From NCBI RefSeq assembly GCF_030158565.1, contig NZ_JAOASQ010000038.1, forward strand, positions 62,001 to 126,000: DNA of 64,000 nt, given 5' to 3'. This DNA comes from Limnohabitans sp. (GTDB taxonomy: Bacteria; Pseudomonadota; Gammaproteobacteria; Burkholderiales; Burkholderiaceae_C). Each line of letters opens with the position of its first letter. The stretch's first letter is position 1. The notes under the pieces were generated by a model. That model had not been told where the DNA came from, did no database searches, and saw nothing but the letters and a program-made list of their open reading frames with translations. Both the position numbers and the translations under genes were made by a program. This document shows positions 34,783-44,060 of the stretch, in pieces.

Positions 34783-35949
34783 TCACTTGGCCTTGGGGTA
34801 GTCAGCCACAACTTTCCAGCGACCTTCCTGGATCTGCGACATGCGCGAGATGTTGTTGCCCAAACGCTTGGTGGGGCTGAACGTCATCTCGGGGCTGCCG
34901 AAGATGTCCGAAGGAATCTTCATGGTGTCCATGGCTTTGATGAAGGTTTCGGTGGTCAGGTTGGCACCGGCTTTTTCAACCGCACGCAGGTACGAATCCA
35001 CGGCGCCGTAGCCATAGGCCGAGAAGACGGTGGGGTCTTCGTTGAACATGGTTTTGTACTTGTTGGCCCAGAAGCGGATGGGCTGCGAGGCCTCGTCCAG
35101 ATAGGGGTGCTGTGAGGTCATGGTGGCATAGAAACCATTCATGGCGGGGCCACCCAACTTGTGGATCAAGTCGGTGTATGCCGCGCTCGAACCGACGAAA
35201 GTGGGGTTGAATCCCAGACGACGTGCGGTGGCGATGCCGCCGATCGTTTCACGGATGATGGTGCCCATGACCACGAAGTCGCACTTGGCGGAGGCCAGCT
35301 TTTGCATCTGCGATGCAAAGTCGGTCGCGCCGCGCTTGTAGGTGGTGACTTCAGCGAACTGCAAGCCGGCTTCCTTCAAGCCGGCTTCCGCACCGCGGAA
35401 GACTTCCAGACCGAATTCATCGTCCTGGTACATCGCACAAATTTGCTTGGCGCCTTTTTCCTTGATCAGGGTTGGCACGGCCTGGCGCATCTGGTCGTAA
35501 TACGTGGCGGCGAACGAGTACTTGAGCTTGTGGAAGGGCTCGTACATTTCACGCGCTGCGGTCACAGGGAAGAAGTTGACCACGTTCTTCTGGAACTGCA
35601 CAGGCATGGCGGCCATGTTCTGCGCGGCGCCAATGTGGGCCACCATGGCAAAGATCTTGTCTTGGTTGACCAGTTTTTGTGCAGCCAGCACAGCGCGACG
35701 CGGGTCATAACCCGAGTCTTCGACCAAGAGCTTGATCTTGCGACCATTGACGCCGCCTTGCTCGTTGACTTCGTCCACACGCAGCATCATGCCCAGGCGC
35801 ACCTGCTTGCCAAAACCTGCCAAGGGTCCGGACAAGTCCTGGATGGAGCCAATGACGATTTCGTTTTTGCTCACGCCCTGCGTTTGGGCCGAGGCGCTGC
35901 CTGCGGCCAGTGCCATCGCTGCGGCGATCAGACTGAGTTGGATTTTCAT
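34783..35949 (-). CDS. Liv-type ABC transporter substrate-binding protein
   Basis: A 388-residue periplasmic binding protein with a signal peptide ending SASAQ. The mature part begins KNEIVIGSIQDLSGPLAGFG and contains VRLGMMLRVDEVNEQGGVNG and FVGSSAAYTDLIHKLGGPAM, typical of family 5 (LivJ/amide-type) receptors. Its ligand is probably the acid activated by the synthetase of the same operon rather than an amino acid (inference). Start 35949 begins the signal peptide and follows AGGAGACAAGCCCC. Last gene of the operon. Confidence 0.88.
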   Translation of the reverse strand: MKIQLSLIAAAMALAAGSASAQTQGVSKNEIVIGSIQDLSGPLAGFGKQVRLGMMLRVDEVNEQGGVNGRKIKLLVEDSGYDPRRAVLAAQKLVNQDKIFAMVAHIGAAQNMAAMPVQFQKNVVNFFPVTAAREMYEPFHKLKYSFAATYYDQMRQAVPTLIKEKGAKQICAMYQDDEFGLEVFRGAEAGLKEAGLQFAEVTTYKRGATDFASQMQKLASAKCDFVVMGTIIRETIGGIATARRLGFNPTFVGSSAAYTDLIHKLGGPAMNGFYATMTSQHPYLDEASQPIRFWANKYKTMFNEDPTVFSAYGYGAVDSYLRAVEKAGANLTTETFIKAMDTMKIPSDIFGSPEMTFSPTKRLGNNISRMSQIQEGRWKVVADYPKAK

Positions 35950-35986
35950 GGGGCTTGTCTCCTGTTGTAAGTGAAAGGTGAATCGG

Positions 35987-37843
35987 TCAGCGGTACATCG
36001 CTTCAATTTGTGGCGCGTACTTTTGTTGAACCAGTTTGCGCTTGAGCTTCATGGTGGGCGTCAGCTCTTCGTCTTCGGCCGTGAGTTGCGTCTCCAGCAG
36101 CCAGAATTTCTTGATTTGTTCGACGCGTGCGAATTTCTTGTTCACGCGCTCGAGCTCGTTTTGGATCAGGTCTTGCACCTCGGCAGCGCGGGTCAGGCTG
36201 GCGTAGTTGGAGAAAGGCACATCGTTGTCCTGTGCGTATTTCTCCACGTTTTCCTGATCGATCATGATGATCACTGTGAGGTAAGCCCGTTTGTCGCCAA
36301 TGACCACCGCGTCGGTGATGTAGGGCGAGAATTTCAGTTCGTTTTCCAGTTCGCTCGGGGTGATGTTCTTGCCCCCAGCCGTGATGATGATGTCTTTCAT
36401 CCGATCGGTGATGCGGAAAAACCCTTCCTCATCGACCACACCCACGTCGCCGGTGTGCAGCCAGCCGTCCGCGTCAATGGTCTCGGCTGTTTTCTCGGGC
36501 AGGTTCAGGTAGCCCATGAAGACGTTGATGCCGCGCACCAGGATCTCACCGGTCACCGGGTCCAGACGCACTTCGTTGAAGTCGGCGGCAGGGCCAATGG
36601 AGCCGGGCTTGATGTGGTCGGCTGGCACGCCGGTGGCCGCGCCACAGGTTTCGGTCATGCCCCAGACTTCCAGCATGGGCAGGCCCAAAGCCAGATACCA
36701 GCGCACCAGATCGGGCGAAATAGGCGCTGCACCGGTGACCAGAAAGCGGGCGCGGTGGATGCCGATCATCTTGCGCACATTGTTCAGTGCCAGCCAGCGC
36801 GCCACATGAAAGCGCAGCTTCAAATGCGCTGGCACGGGCTTGCGCGCCAGCACCAAGACGGCCACCTGCTGGCCCACGCCGATGGCCCAGCCATACACAG
36901 CTTGCTGGAAGCCACCAGCCTCTTTCAGCGCGATCATCACGCCTGAATAAAACTTCTCCCACACGCGCGGCACACCGGTGAACACGGTGGGCGCGATCTC
37001 GCGCACGTTCTCGGGCACGGTTTCGGGGTTCTCAACAAAGTTCAACTTGGCGCCGGTGTAGAGCGAGAAATACTCGCCGCCCATGCGTTCGGCGATGTGG
37101 CACAGGGGCAAGAAGCACATGCACTCGTCGGTCTCGTCACGCGCGATCAGCGTGTTGTAGCCGCGCACGCTGTGCACCAGGCCCCGGTGGTTGTGCATGG
37201 CGCCCTTGGGCTTGCCGGTGGTGCCCGAGGTGTAGACCAAAATGGCCAGGTCTTCGGCGCGGCAGGCCTGGGTGCGCTGCGCCAGCATGTCGGGCTGGGC
37301 CTTCAGGTGCTCACGGCCCAAGGCGCGCAAGTCATCCAGGCTGATCACCTGCGGGTCGTGGAACTCGCGCAGACCGTCCATGTCGAACACGACGATTTTT
37401 TTGAGCAGCGGCAATTTATCGCGCACGGCCAAAGCTTTGTCGAGTTGCTCATCGTCTTCGACAAACAACACGGATGTGCCCGAATCTTCACTCAGGTAAT
37501 GCACTTGTTCGGCCGCATCGGTGGGGTAAATGCCGTTGGCCACGCCGCCGGCACTCAGCACCGCCAAGTCGCACAAGACCCATTCGATGTTGGTGTTGGA
37601 CAAAATGGACGCGGTGTGGTGGGCCTCAAAGCCCAAGGACATCAATCCGTGGCCGATCTCGCGCACGGCCTGAGCGGTTTCGTTCCAGGTCCAGCTGCGC
37701 CAGATGCCCAGTTCTTTTTGGCGCATCCACACCTTGGGGCCTCGGGCGGCTACTGCGTTCCAGAAAATCGCGGGAATGGTTTCGCCCGCCATGACGATGT
37801 TTTTGTTGGGCGCAATGCCCGAGACGTCCCAGAGGTTGCTCAT
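35987..37843 (-). CDS. AMP-dependent acyl-CoA synthetase/ligase
   Basis: A 618-residue ANL enzyme of the long-chain acyl-CoA synthetase group. The adenylate loop is LAILVYTSGTTGKPKGAMHN; other motifs are GMTETCGAATGVPADH, YLNLPEKTAETIDADGWLHT, GDVGVVDEEGFFRITDRMKD and LTPTMKLKRKLV near the C-terminus. It converts an imported carboxylic acid to its CoA thioester. Location inside a Liv-type operon, between the binding protein and ATPase genes, indicates uptake coupled to activation. Confidence 0.92.
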   Translation of the reverse strand: MSNLWDVSGIAPNKNIVMAGETIPAIFWNAVAARGPKVWMRQKELGIWRSWTWNETAQAVREIGHGLMSLGFEAHHTASILSNTNIEWVLCDLAVLSAGGVANGIYPTDAAEQVHYLSEDSGTSVLFVEDDEQLDKALAVRDKLPLLKKIVVFDMDGLREFHDPQVISLDDLRALGREHLKAQPDMLAQRTQACRAEDLAILVYTSGTTGKPKGAMHNHRGLVHSVRGYNTLIARDETDECMCFLPLCHIAERMGGEYFSLYTGAKLNFVENPETVPENVREIAPTVFTGVPRVWEKFYSGVMIALKEAGGFQQAVYGWAIGVGQQVAVLVLARKPVPAHLKLRFHVARWLALNNVRKMIGIHRARFLVTGAAPISPDLVRWYLALGLPMLEVWGMTETCGAATGVPADHIKPGSIGPAADFNEVRLDPVTGEILVRGINVFMGYLNLPEKTAETIDADGWLHTGDVGVVDEEGFFRITDRMKDIIITAGGKNITPSELENELKFSPYITDAVVIGDKRAYLTVIIMIDQENVEKYAQDNDVPFSNYASLTRAAEVQDLIQNELERVNKKFARVEQIKKFWLLETQLTAEDEELTPTMKLKRKLVQQKYAPQIEAMYR

Positions 37844-37846
37844 CTC

Positions 37847-38638
37847 TTATCTCCAGGTTTTCTTCTTTTTCCAGCGGCGGTCGGCGCGCACGCCTTCTTC
37901 CTTCATGCCCAGGTAGAACTCCTTGATGTCGTCCTTTTCGCGCAAGCGGGCACAGCTGTCTTCCATCACGATGCGGCCGTTTTCCAGCACATAACCGTAG
38001 TCCGAGGCATTGAGCGCCATGTTGGCGTTTTGCTCGACCAGCAAAATGGTGGTGCCGCGCTCGCGGTTGATGCGCACCACGATCTCGAAAATCTCTTTGG
38101 TCAGCTTCGGGCTCAGACCCAAGCTGGGTTCATCCAGCAAGATCAGAACGGGGTTGGCCATGAGGGCCCGGCTGATCGCCAGCATCTGCTGCTGACCGCC
38201 CGATAGCAGACCAGCGTCTTGCGCTGCACGCTCGCGCAAAATGGGAAAGTAGTTGAACACCGCTTCCATGTCGCGGGCCACGCCATCGCGGTCGTTGCGG
38301 GTGAAAGCACCCATCAGCAAGTTGTCGCGGATCGACAGCAGCGGGAACACCTCACGGCCTTCAGGCACATGCATCAGACCGCGTTGCACGATGTGCGCCG
38401 GGTCCATGGCGGTGATGTTCTGGCCTTTGAATTCGACCGAGCCTTTACGCGGATCGATGATGCCGCTGATGGTTTTGAGGATGGTGGTTTTGCCCGCGCC
38501 ATTGGAGCCGAGCACGGTGGCGATTTCGCCCTTTTTGACCTCCAGACTCACGCCCCGGATGGCCTTGATCGGGCCATAGGCGCTTTCCACGTTGAGCAGT
38601 TTGAGGACGATGTTGTCTTCGTTCGCAACGGTGTTCAT
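37847..38638 (-). CDS. ABC transporter ATPase, LivF type
   Basis: A 263-residue ATPase with Walker A GSNGAGKTT, signature LSGGQQQML and Walker B LILLDEPSLGLSP. The C-terminal tail is longer than in E. coli LivF and very basic (RADRRWKKKKTWR). Its ATG overlaps the stop of livG by ATGA, and the synthetase gene follows after three bases. Confidence 0.9.
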   Translation of the reverse strand: MNTVANEDNIVLKLLNVESAYGPIKAIRGVSLEVKKGEIATVLGSNGAGKTTILKTISGIIDPRKGSVEFKGQNITAMDPAHIVQRGLMHVPEGREVFPLLSIRDNLLMGAFTRNDRDGVARDMEAVFNYFPILRERAAQDAGLLSGGQQQMLAISRALMANPVLILLDEPSLGLSPKLTKEIFEIVVRINRERGTTILLVEQNANMALNASDYGYVLENGRIVMEDSCARLREKDDIKEFYLGMKEEGVRADRRWKKKKTWR

Positions 38639-39465
38639 GCGGCCTCCGCTGTGTGGTTTTCGCGGCGCAGCGCAGACACATCGTCCACCGAACCCAGATA
38701 GGCCTCGATGACGCCGGGATCGCTTTGCACCTGGCTGGGCGTGCCGGTGGCCAGCTCCTGGCCCTGGCTCATGGCCAGCACGCGGTCAGACACTTTGGAC
38801 ACCAGGCCCATGTCGTGTTCGACCATCAGGACCGAAATGCCCAACTCGTGTTGGATGTCGGAAATCCAGAAGGCCATGTCTTCGGTTTCTTCAACGTTCA
38901 GGCCCGAAGAAGGCTCGTCCAGCAAAAGCAGCTTGGGCTCGGTGCACAGGGCACGGGCCAGCTCCACCACTTTGCGCACGCCGTAAGGCAAGCCTGCAAC
39001 CATGGAATCGCGGTGGTGTTGCAGGTCCAGGAAGTCGATGACTTCTTCGACCTTTTCACGCGCTTCGATTTCGGCCGCACGGGTTTTGGTGCTGAAAAAC
39101 ATTTCGCTCCACAAACCGGTTTTGCGGTGCGTGTGGCGGCCGATCAACAGGTTTTGCAACACGGTGGCGTGCTCGAACAACTCGATGTTCTGGAAGGTGC
39201 GCGCAATGCCCAGCCCGGCAATGTTGTGCGCTGGCTGGTCCGTCAGGCGCAGCGTACCCTCGGGGCCTGCGTAGTCGATCGTGCCCGTGGTGGGCGTGTA
39301 GATGCGGCTGATCAGGTTGAACACCGTGGTTTTGCCCGCGCCGTTGGGGCCGATCAGGGTGAACACTTCGCCTCGCTTGACGTCGAAGCTGACGTTGTTG
39401 ACGGCCAGCACTCCGCCAAAGCGGACGCTCAGGTTCTGAGCAGAAAGGAGGATGTCGTCGTTCAT
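38635..39465 (-). CDS. ABC transporter ATPase, LivG type
   Basis: A 276-residue ATPase: LSVRFGGVLAVNNVSFDVKR, Walker A GPNGAGKTT, GVRKVVELARALCTEP for the signature region and LLLLDEPSSGLN for Walker B. It pairs with the LivF-type ATPase on the cytoplasmic side of the importer. ATGA overlaps on both sides. Confidence 0.9.
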   Translation of the reverse strand: MNDDILLSAQNLSVRFGGVLAVNNVSFDVKRGEVFTLIGPNGAGKTTVFNLISRIYTPTTGTIDYAGPEGTLRLTDQPAHNIAGLGIARTFQNIELFEHATVLQNLLIGRHTHRKTGLWSEMFFSTKTRAAEIEAREKVEEVIDFLDLQHHRDSMVAGLPYGVRKVVELARALCTEPKLLLLDEPSSGLNVEETEDMAFWISDIQHELGISVLMVEHDMGLVSKVSDRVLAMSQGQELATGTPSQVQSDPGVIEAYLGSVDDVSALRRENHTAEAA

Positions 39466-40538
39466 TTGAGGCGGTCCGACTTCTGGAAGGATTTCTGGCG
39501 TTTGAACATGCCACGGCGGTAGAACGGGAACAGCTGGAACCAGGTGCGCACCTTGAGCCAGCGACCGTACAGGCCCATGGGTTCAAACAACACAAAGGCG
39601 ATCAGCACGATGCCGTAGACCGTGCCTTGCAGGCCGGTGGCACCGCCAATGGCAGCAGGCAAAAAGTCTTTGCCCATGGCAATCAGCTGCGGCATGACGA
39701 TCAAAAAGATCGCGCCCAAAAACGCACCGTGCACCGAGCCCAGACCACCGATCACCACCATCAAGAGCAAGTCGATCGACTGAATGATGTTGAACTGATC
39801 GGGCGAGAGGAACTGGATTTTGTGCGCGTACAGAGCGCCGCCAATGCCCGCCAGCGCGGCCGACAAAGCGAACGACAAGGTCTTGTAACGGGCCAGGTGG
39901 ATGCCCATGCTTTGAGCCGAGATCTCGGAATCGCGGATGGCCACAAAAGCCCGACCGGTGGACGATCGCAGCAAGTTGAGGATGGCCAGCGTGGCGCCTA
40001 CTGTCACCACCAAGCAGAGGTAATAGAAAGACTCGGTGCTGTCCAGTGTCCAGCCCATCATGGCCGGTGGATTGACACTCAGGCCAGCGTTGCCGCCGGT
40101 CATGTGTTCCCAACGCGCAATGCCTTCTTCGACGATGAAGCCAAAGGACAAAGTGGCCATGCCCAGGTAAATGCCTTTGACGCGCAGCGCAGGCAAGCCC
40201 ACGATGACACCCGCGATGGCCGAGAACAAACCGGCACAAATCAAGGCCAAGGGAAAGGGCACCCCGGCATTGACCATCACCGCTTCGGTGTAGGCGCCCA
40301 CGCCCAAAAAGGCCGCATGCCCCATGGAGAACAAACCGGTGAAACCGGCCAGCAGCATCAGGCCCAAGCCCACCACCGCGTAGATCAACACAAAGGTCAA
40401 TTGCGCCAGCCAGTATTCAGCCACCACCCAGGGGGCGGCGATCAGGAACAGCGCCAGCAAGCTGTACCAAAAGACATGGCCGCCGTGCTTGGCCAGCGTG
40501 ATGTCCTGGTTGTATTGGGTTTTGAAAATGAATCGCAT
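39462..40538 (-). CDS. ABC transporter permease, LivM type
   Basis: A 358-residue permease with about ten hydrophobic helices and the conserved LivM phrases GFTGLFSMGHAAFLGVGAY and SFALSAALAGIGGALYAH. The soluble C-terminal tail is charged. Forms the membrane pore with the LivH-type protein. Confidence 0.9.
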   Translation of the reverse strand: MRFIFKTQYNQDITLAKHGGHVFWYSLLALFLIAAPWVVAEYWLAQLTFVLIYAVVGLGLMLLAGFTGLFSMGHAAFLGVGAYTEAVMVNAGVPFPLALICAGLFSAIAGVIVGLPALRVKGIYLGMATLSFGFIVEEGIARWEHMTGGNAGLSVNPPAMMGWTLDSTESFYYLCLVVTVGATLAILNLLRSSTGRAFVAIRDSEISAQSMGIHLARYKTLSFALSAALAGIGGALYAHKIQFLSPDQFNIIQSIDLLLMVVIGGLGSVHGAFLGAIFLIVMPQLIAMGKDFLPAAIGGATGLQGTVYGIVLIAFVLFEPMGLYGRWLKVRTWFQLFPFYRRGMFKRQKSFQKSDRLK

Positions 40539-40547
40539 GCTAAGGCC

Positions 40548-41423
40548 TCAGACTTTCTTGCGCAGTTTTTCGCCAAACAAGCCGTTGGGCTTGAGCACCA
40601 GCATGAGCAAGACCACGATGTAAGGCGCAATGTCTTTCACACCTTCAGGCAAATAGAAACCGGCCATGGACTCCACGATGCCGATCACCAGACCGCCAAC
40701 GATGGCGCCCGGCAAACTGCCAAAGCCCCCGACCACCGCGGCCGGAAAAGCCTTCAGGCCAATGAAGCCCATGTTCGCGTGCACAAAGGTGATGGGCGCC
40801 AACAGCAAACCCGCCACCGCCGCCACACCTGCGGCCAGGCCCCACACCAGGCCGTTGAGGCTTTGCACCGGGATGCCCATGTAATAGGCGGCCAACTGGT
40901 TTTGCGAGGACGCCTGCATGGCGATGCCCAGCTTGCTGTACTTGAACATGGCAAACAAGCCCAGACAGAGCACCGTGGTGAAGGCGATCACCACCAGCTG
41001 CTCAGCCGCCACCACCAGCGCGCCCATCTGCAAGACCTGCCCGGCGTAGGGCACGGGCATGGTGTGGGTGTCGGTGCCCACATCGGGGATCATGGTGATC
41101 AGGCCGCGCAGCACATAGCCCACACCGATGGTCAGCATGACGATGGAGAAAGCGGGTTGCCCCAGGATCGGGCGGATGACCAGGCGTTCGAGCAAAGCGC
41201 CAAACACGCCCATGGCGATGATGGCGGCGGGCACCGACAGCCAAAAGGGCATACCCAGCCAGGTCATGGCGGCCAGGCCCGCAAAGGCGCCGACCATCAT
41301 CAGGTCGCCTTGGGCAAAGCTCACCGTTTCGGTGGCCTTGTAAATCAGCACGAAACCCAGGGCAATGAGTCCATAGATACAGCCCTGAGCCACACCGCTG
41401 ATCAGCAGTTGCAGCACTTGCAC
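40548..41423 (-). CDS. ABC transporter permease, LivH type
   Basis: A 291-residue permease; QLLISGVAQGCIYGLIALGF at the start and ETVSFAQGDLMMVGAF are LivH hallmarks. The start is GTG at 41423, preceded by GGAGACAAGC. First gene of the five-gene transporter operon plus synthetase. It diverges from the AtuA gene across 168 bp in which I see only a small GAACC/GGTTC inverted repeat (41470-41482). Confidence 0.9.
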   Translation of the reverse strand: MQVLQLLISGVAQGCIYGLIALGFVLIYKATETVSFAQGDLMMVGAFAGLAAMTWLGMPFWLSVPAAIIAMGVFGALLERLVIRPILGQPAFSIVMLTIGVGYVLRGLITMIPDVGTDTHTMPVPYAGQVLQMGALVVAAEQLVVIAFTTVLCLGLFAMFKYSKLGIAMQASSQNQLAAYYMGIPVQSLNGLVWGLAAGVAAVAGLLLAPITFVHANMGFIGLKAFPAAVVGGFGSLPGAIVGGLVIGIVESMAGFYLPEGVKDIAPYIVVLLMLVLKPNGLFGEKLRKKV

Positions 41424-41591
41424 GCTTGTCTCCTTGTTGTACTTCTGTCGTCCTGCGCCAGTCCGGATGGAACCTGTGGTTCATGCCCAGACCATTTGCG
41501 AACGGTCGTGCGATTGTGTATGTCTTTCACGAGACTGACCCTAGGGGTTGTCCCCCATCCACAGTCACGTGCGGCGCAGCAAGATGGGCCC

Positions 41592-42983
41592 ATGACGCAA
41601 TCCATACGCATTGGCTCAGGGCTTGGTTTTTATGGTGACAACTGGGAGCCCGTGGCCGCCAGCATTGAGCGCGGCGATGTGCAGTACATCGCCAGCGACC
41701 ACCTGGCCGAACTGACCCTGGCCATCTTGCAAAAAGACCGGCAACGCGATCCCTCGCTGGGCTATGCCCGCGATGTGGTGCCCATGCTCATGCGCCTGTG
41801 GCCCTTGATGCAAGCGCGTGGCGTGAAGTTCGTGTGCAATGCGGGCGGCCTGAACCCCATGGGGGCGGCACAAGCTGTACAAACGGCGCTGGCCGCCAAA
41901 GGCTGGCACCCGCGCATCGCCGTGGTGTCGGGCGACGATGTGCTCGACCTCTTGCAGGACGAACACACACGCTTTGACCACCTGATGAACGGCGGCGATG
42001 TGGGCACGGTGCGTGAGCGCCTGGTGTTTGGCAATGCCTACCTCGGTGCGCAGCCCATCGTGGATGCACTGTCGCAAGGCGCGGACATCGTCATCACCGG
42101 ACGCGTGGCCGATGCGGCCTTGTTTCTGGGCCCCTTGGTGCACGGCCTGGGCTGGAAGCTCTCGGATGCCCAAACGCCCGAAGACTTCAACCGCCTGGCC
42201 CAGGGCCTGACGGTGGGGCATTTGCTGGAATGTTCGGGCCAAGGCAGCGGCGGCAATTTTGGGGACCAGGGTCACTGGCAAAACATTCCGGATCTGGGCC
42301 ACATCGGCTACCCGATCGCCGAGGTGCATGCCGACGGCACCGCCATCATCACCAAAGCACCCGGCACAGGCGGGCTGGTGAACTTTGACACCGTGCGCCA
42401 GCAACTGCTGTACGAGGTGCACAACCCGCACGCGTATTTTTCACCCGATGTGGTGCTCGACATGGGTCAGATCCAGTTGCACGACGAAGGCCAGCACCGT
42501 GTGCGTCTGACCGGGGCACAAGGCACGCCACCCACCGAGCAGCTCAAGGTGGTGGCGGGCTTCAGGGACGGCTTCAAGGCCGACATCACCTGGGGCTTTT
42601 CATGGCCCGACGCTTGGGACAAGGTTCAAGCGGCCGAACGCATCGTGCGCGAACAATTGTGCGAGCGAAAAATTCCTTTCGACGAATTGTTTGTGGAATA
42701 CCCCGGCCTGAACTCGGCACACGGGGCCTTGGCCCCCTTGCCTGCCGCCGCCGAGCTCAATCAACGCAACGAGATCTGGGTGCGCATGGTGCTGCGCACG
42801 CCGAGCAAAGCCGCAGCCGATAGCTTTGGCCGGCTGTTCCCCTGGATGGCCTTGAGCGGCCCCGCTTACACCTGTGGATTTCAGGGCCTGAACAACACCA
42901 GCGAGCTGCTGGGCATCTGGCCGACCTTGATTGCGCGTGAGCAGGTACACGCGCGCGTTGACATGCTGGAGGTGCAGCCATGA
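41592..42983 (+). CDS. atuA: AtuA-family protein (DUF1446), acyclic terpene utilisation
   Basis: A 463-residue protein. IRIGSGLGFYGDNWEPVAAS, VKFVCNAGGLNPMGAAQAVQ and DIVITGRVADAALFLGP define the AtuA/DUF1446 family. AtuA is required for citronellol and geraniol growth in Pseudomonas but its chemistry is not settled. In Pseudomonas AtuA carries an extra C-terminal domain, which here is a separate downstream gene. The long open frame upstream of the ATG at 41592 is antisense to the transporter genes and is not coding. Confidence 0.85.
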   Translation: MTQSIRIGSGLGFYGDNWEPVAASIERGDVQYIASDHLAELTLAILQKDRQRDPSLGYARDVVPMLMRLWPLMQARGVKFVCNAGGLNPMGAAQAVQTALAAKGWHPRIAVVSGDDVLDLLQDEHTRFDHLMNGGDVGTVRERLVFGNAYLGAQPIVDALSQGADIVITGRVADAALFLGPLVHGLGWKLSDAQTPEDFNRLAQGLTVGHLLECSGQGSGGNFGDQGHWQNIPDLGHIGYPIAEVHADGTAIITKAPGTGGLVNFDTVRQQLLYEVHNPHAYFSPDVVLDMGQIQLHDEGQHRVRLTGAQGTPPTEQLKVVAGFRDGFKADITWGFSWPDAWDKVQAAERIVREQLCERKIPFDELFVEYPGLNSAHGALAPLPAAAELNQRNEIWVRMVLRTPSKAAADSFGRLFPWMALSGPAYTCGFQGLNNTSELLGIWPTLIAREQVHARVDMLEVQP

Positions 42984-43363
42984 GCTCAACACTGCGTATC
43001 CCCTTGGTGCAACTGGCCCACGCCCGCAGCGGCGACAAAGCCGACTGGGTGGACTTCGGCCTGTTCGCCTGGAACGAAGCGGGCTACCGCATCCTCGAAC
43101 GCGAGGTGACGGCCTCCAAAGTGCAAGCGCACTTTGCGCCCTGGTTGCCCGGCCATGTCGATGTCTGGCCGCTGCCCAACATCCTGGCCATCAAGCTGGT
43201 GCTGCATGGTGCCCTGCAAGGCGGCGGTGCGCGCAACCTGCGGCTGGACAACCTGGGCAAAGCCATGGGCGCAGCGCTTTTGCGCATGGAGATCGAGCTC
43301 AGCGCCGAAGAATTCGAGCAGGCGCAAAAAAGCCCCCGAAGGGGCTGGTGGCCTGACGCTTAA
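42980..43363 (+). CDS. AtuA-related small protein (AtuA C-terminal-like domain)
   Basis: A 127-residue protein: LRIPLVQLAHARSGDKADWV, FGLFAWNEAGYRILEREVTA and LPNILAIKLVLHGALQGGGA match the ferredoxin-like domain usually fused to AtuA. It overlaps atuA by ATGA. The last dozen residues (KSPRRGWWPDA) are encoded by a terminator hairpin serving the opposite operon, so the natural end may have been lengthened. Confidence 0.8.
   Translation: MSSTLRIPLVQLAHARSGDKADWVDFGLFAWNEAGYRILEREVTASKVQAHFAPWLPGHVDVWPLPNILAIKLVLHGALQGGGARNLRLDNLGKAMGAALLRMEIELSAEEFEQAQKSPRRGWWPDA
43325..43346 (-). terminator. Rho-independent terminator for the pca CoA-transferase operon, inside a coding end
   Basis: On the minus strand: AGCCCC, loop TTCG, GGGGCT, then TTTTTTG. 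It follows the pcaJ stop by about 60 nt and lies within the 3' end of the convergent AtuA-related gene. Confidence 0.8.
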
Positions 43364-43406
43364 AACGTGTCGATCTTCAGCGCACTGCCAAACGCGCCAG
43401 ACTGCC

Positions 43407-44060
43407 TCATTCAGAAATGGGCAGTCCCACCAATTGCTGCAACTGGGCCAAATCCAGGCCATCCACCTTGTCCACAAGTTTCAAGCCTTGTGGGGTGCAT
43501 GCCAGTGTTGCCAAGTCGGTGTAAATGCGTTTGACGCAGCCAATCGCGGTCAGGGGGTAAGTACAGGTCTGCACCAACTTGCTCTCGCCTGCCTTCGTCA
43601 GCAGGTCCATCATCACCCAGGTTTGCTTGGCCCCAACCGCCAGGTCCATCGCGCCGCCGACAGCCGGAATGGCCCCGGCCTCGCCCGTGCTCCAGTTGGC
43701 CAAATCGCCTGTGGCCGAGACCTGAAAAGCGCCCAGCACGCAAATGTCGAGATGCCCGCCGCGCATCATGGCAAAGCTGTCGGCATGGTGAAAAAATGCC
43801 CCACCCGGCAACAAGGTCACGGGCTGTTTACCAGCATTGATGAGGTCGTAATCATCCTCGCCATCGGCGGGTGCCGGGCCCATGCCCAGAATGCCGTTTT
43901 CGCTGTGCAAGATGACCTCACGCCCCGCCGGGATGTGGTTGGCCACCAGCGTGGGCATGCCGATGCCCAGGTTCACACAAGCGCCATCGTGGATGTCTTG
44001 CGCCACGCGCCGGGCCAGTTCATCCTTGCTGCGGCGTTGGTAAGAAGTGTTCATGTTCAT
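43407..44060 (-). CDS. pcaJ: 3-oxoadipate/3-oxoacid CoA-transferase, beta subunit
   Basis: A 217-residue subunit. VNLGIGMPTLVANHIPAGRE and HSENGILGMGPAP hold the catalytic Glu; LLPGGAFFHHADSFAMMRGG, HLDICVLGAFQVSATGDLAN and IPAVGGAMDLAVGAKQ are typical of PcaJ and ScoB. It transfers CoA from succinyl-CoA to a 3-oxoacid. PcaJ is favoured because a PcaF thiolase lies in the same window, but succinyl-CoA:acetoacetate transferase (ScoB) is a real alternative. Overlaps pcaI as TGATG. Confidence 0.85.
   Translation of the reverse strand: MNMNTSYQRRSKDELARRVAQDIHDGACVNLGIGMPTLVANHIPAGREVILHSENGILGMGPAPADGEDDYDLINAGKQPVTLLPGGAFFHHADSFAMMRGGHLDICVLGAFQVSATGDLANWSTGEAGAIPAVGGAMDLAVGAKQTWVMMDLLTKAGESKLVQTCTYPLTAIGCVKRIYTDLATLACTPQGLKLVDKVDGLDLAQLQQLVGLPISE

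Noticed and set aside
39627..41591. Long plus-strand frame running into atuA
   Set aside because: It is antisense to livM and livH; AtuA similarity starts only at the ATG at 41592.
41424..41591. Second copy of the TetR-type palindrome upstream of atuA/livH
   Set aside because: I looked for TTTTAC/GTAAAA arms and found none; only a short GAACC/GGTTC repeat is present.
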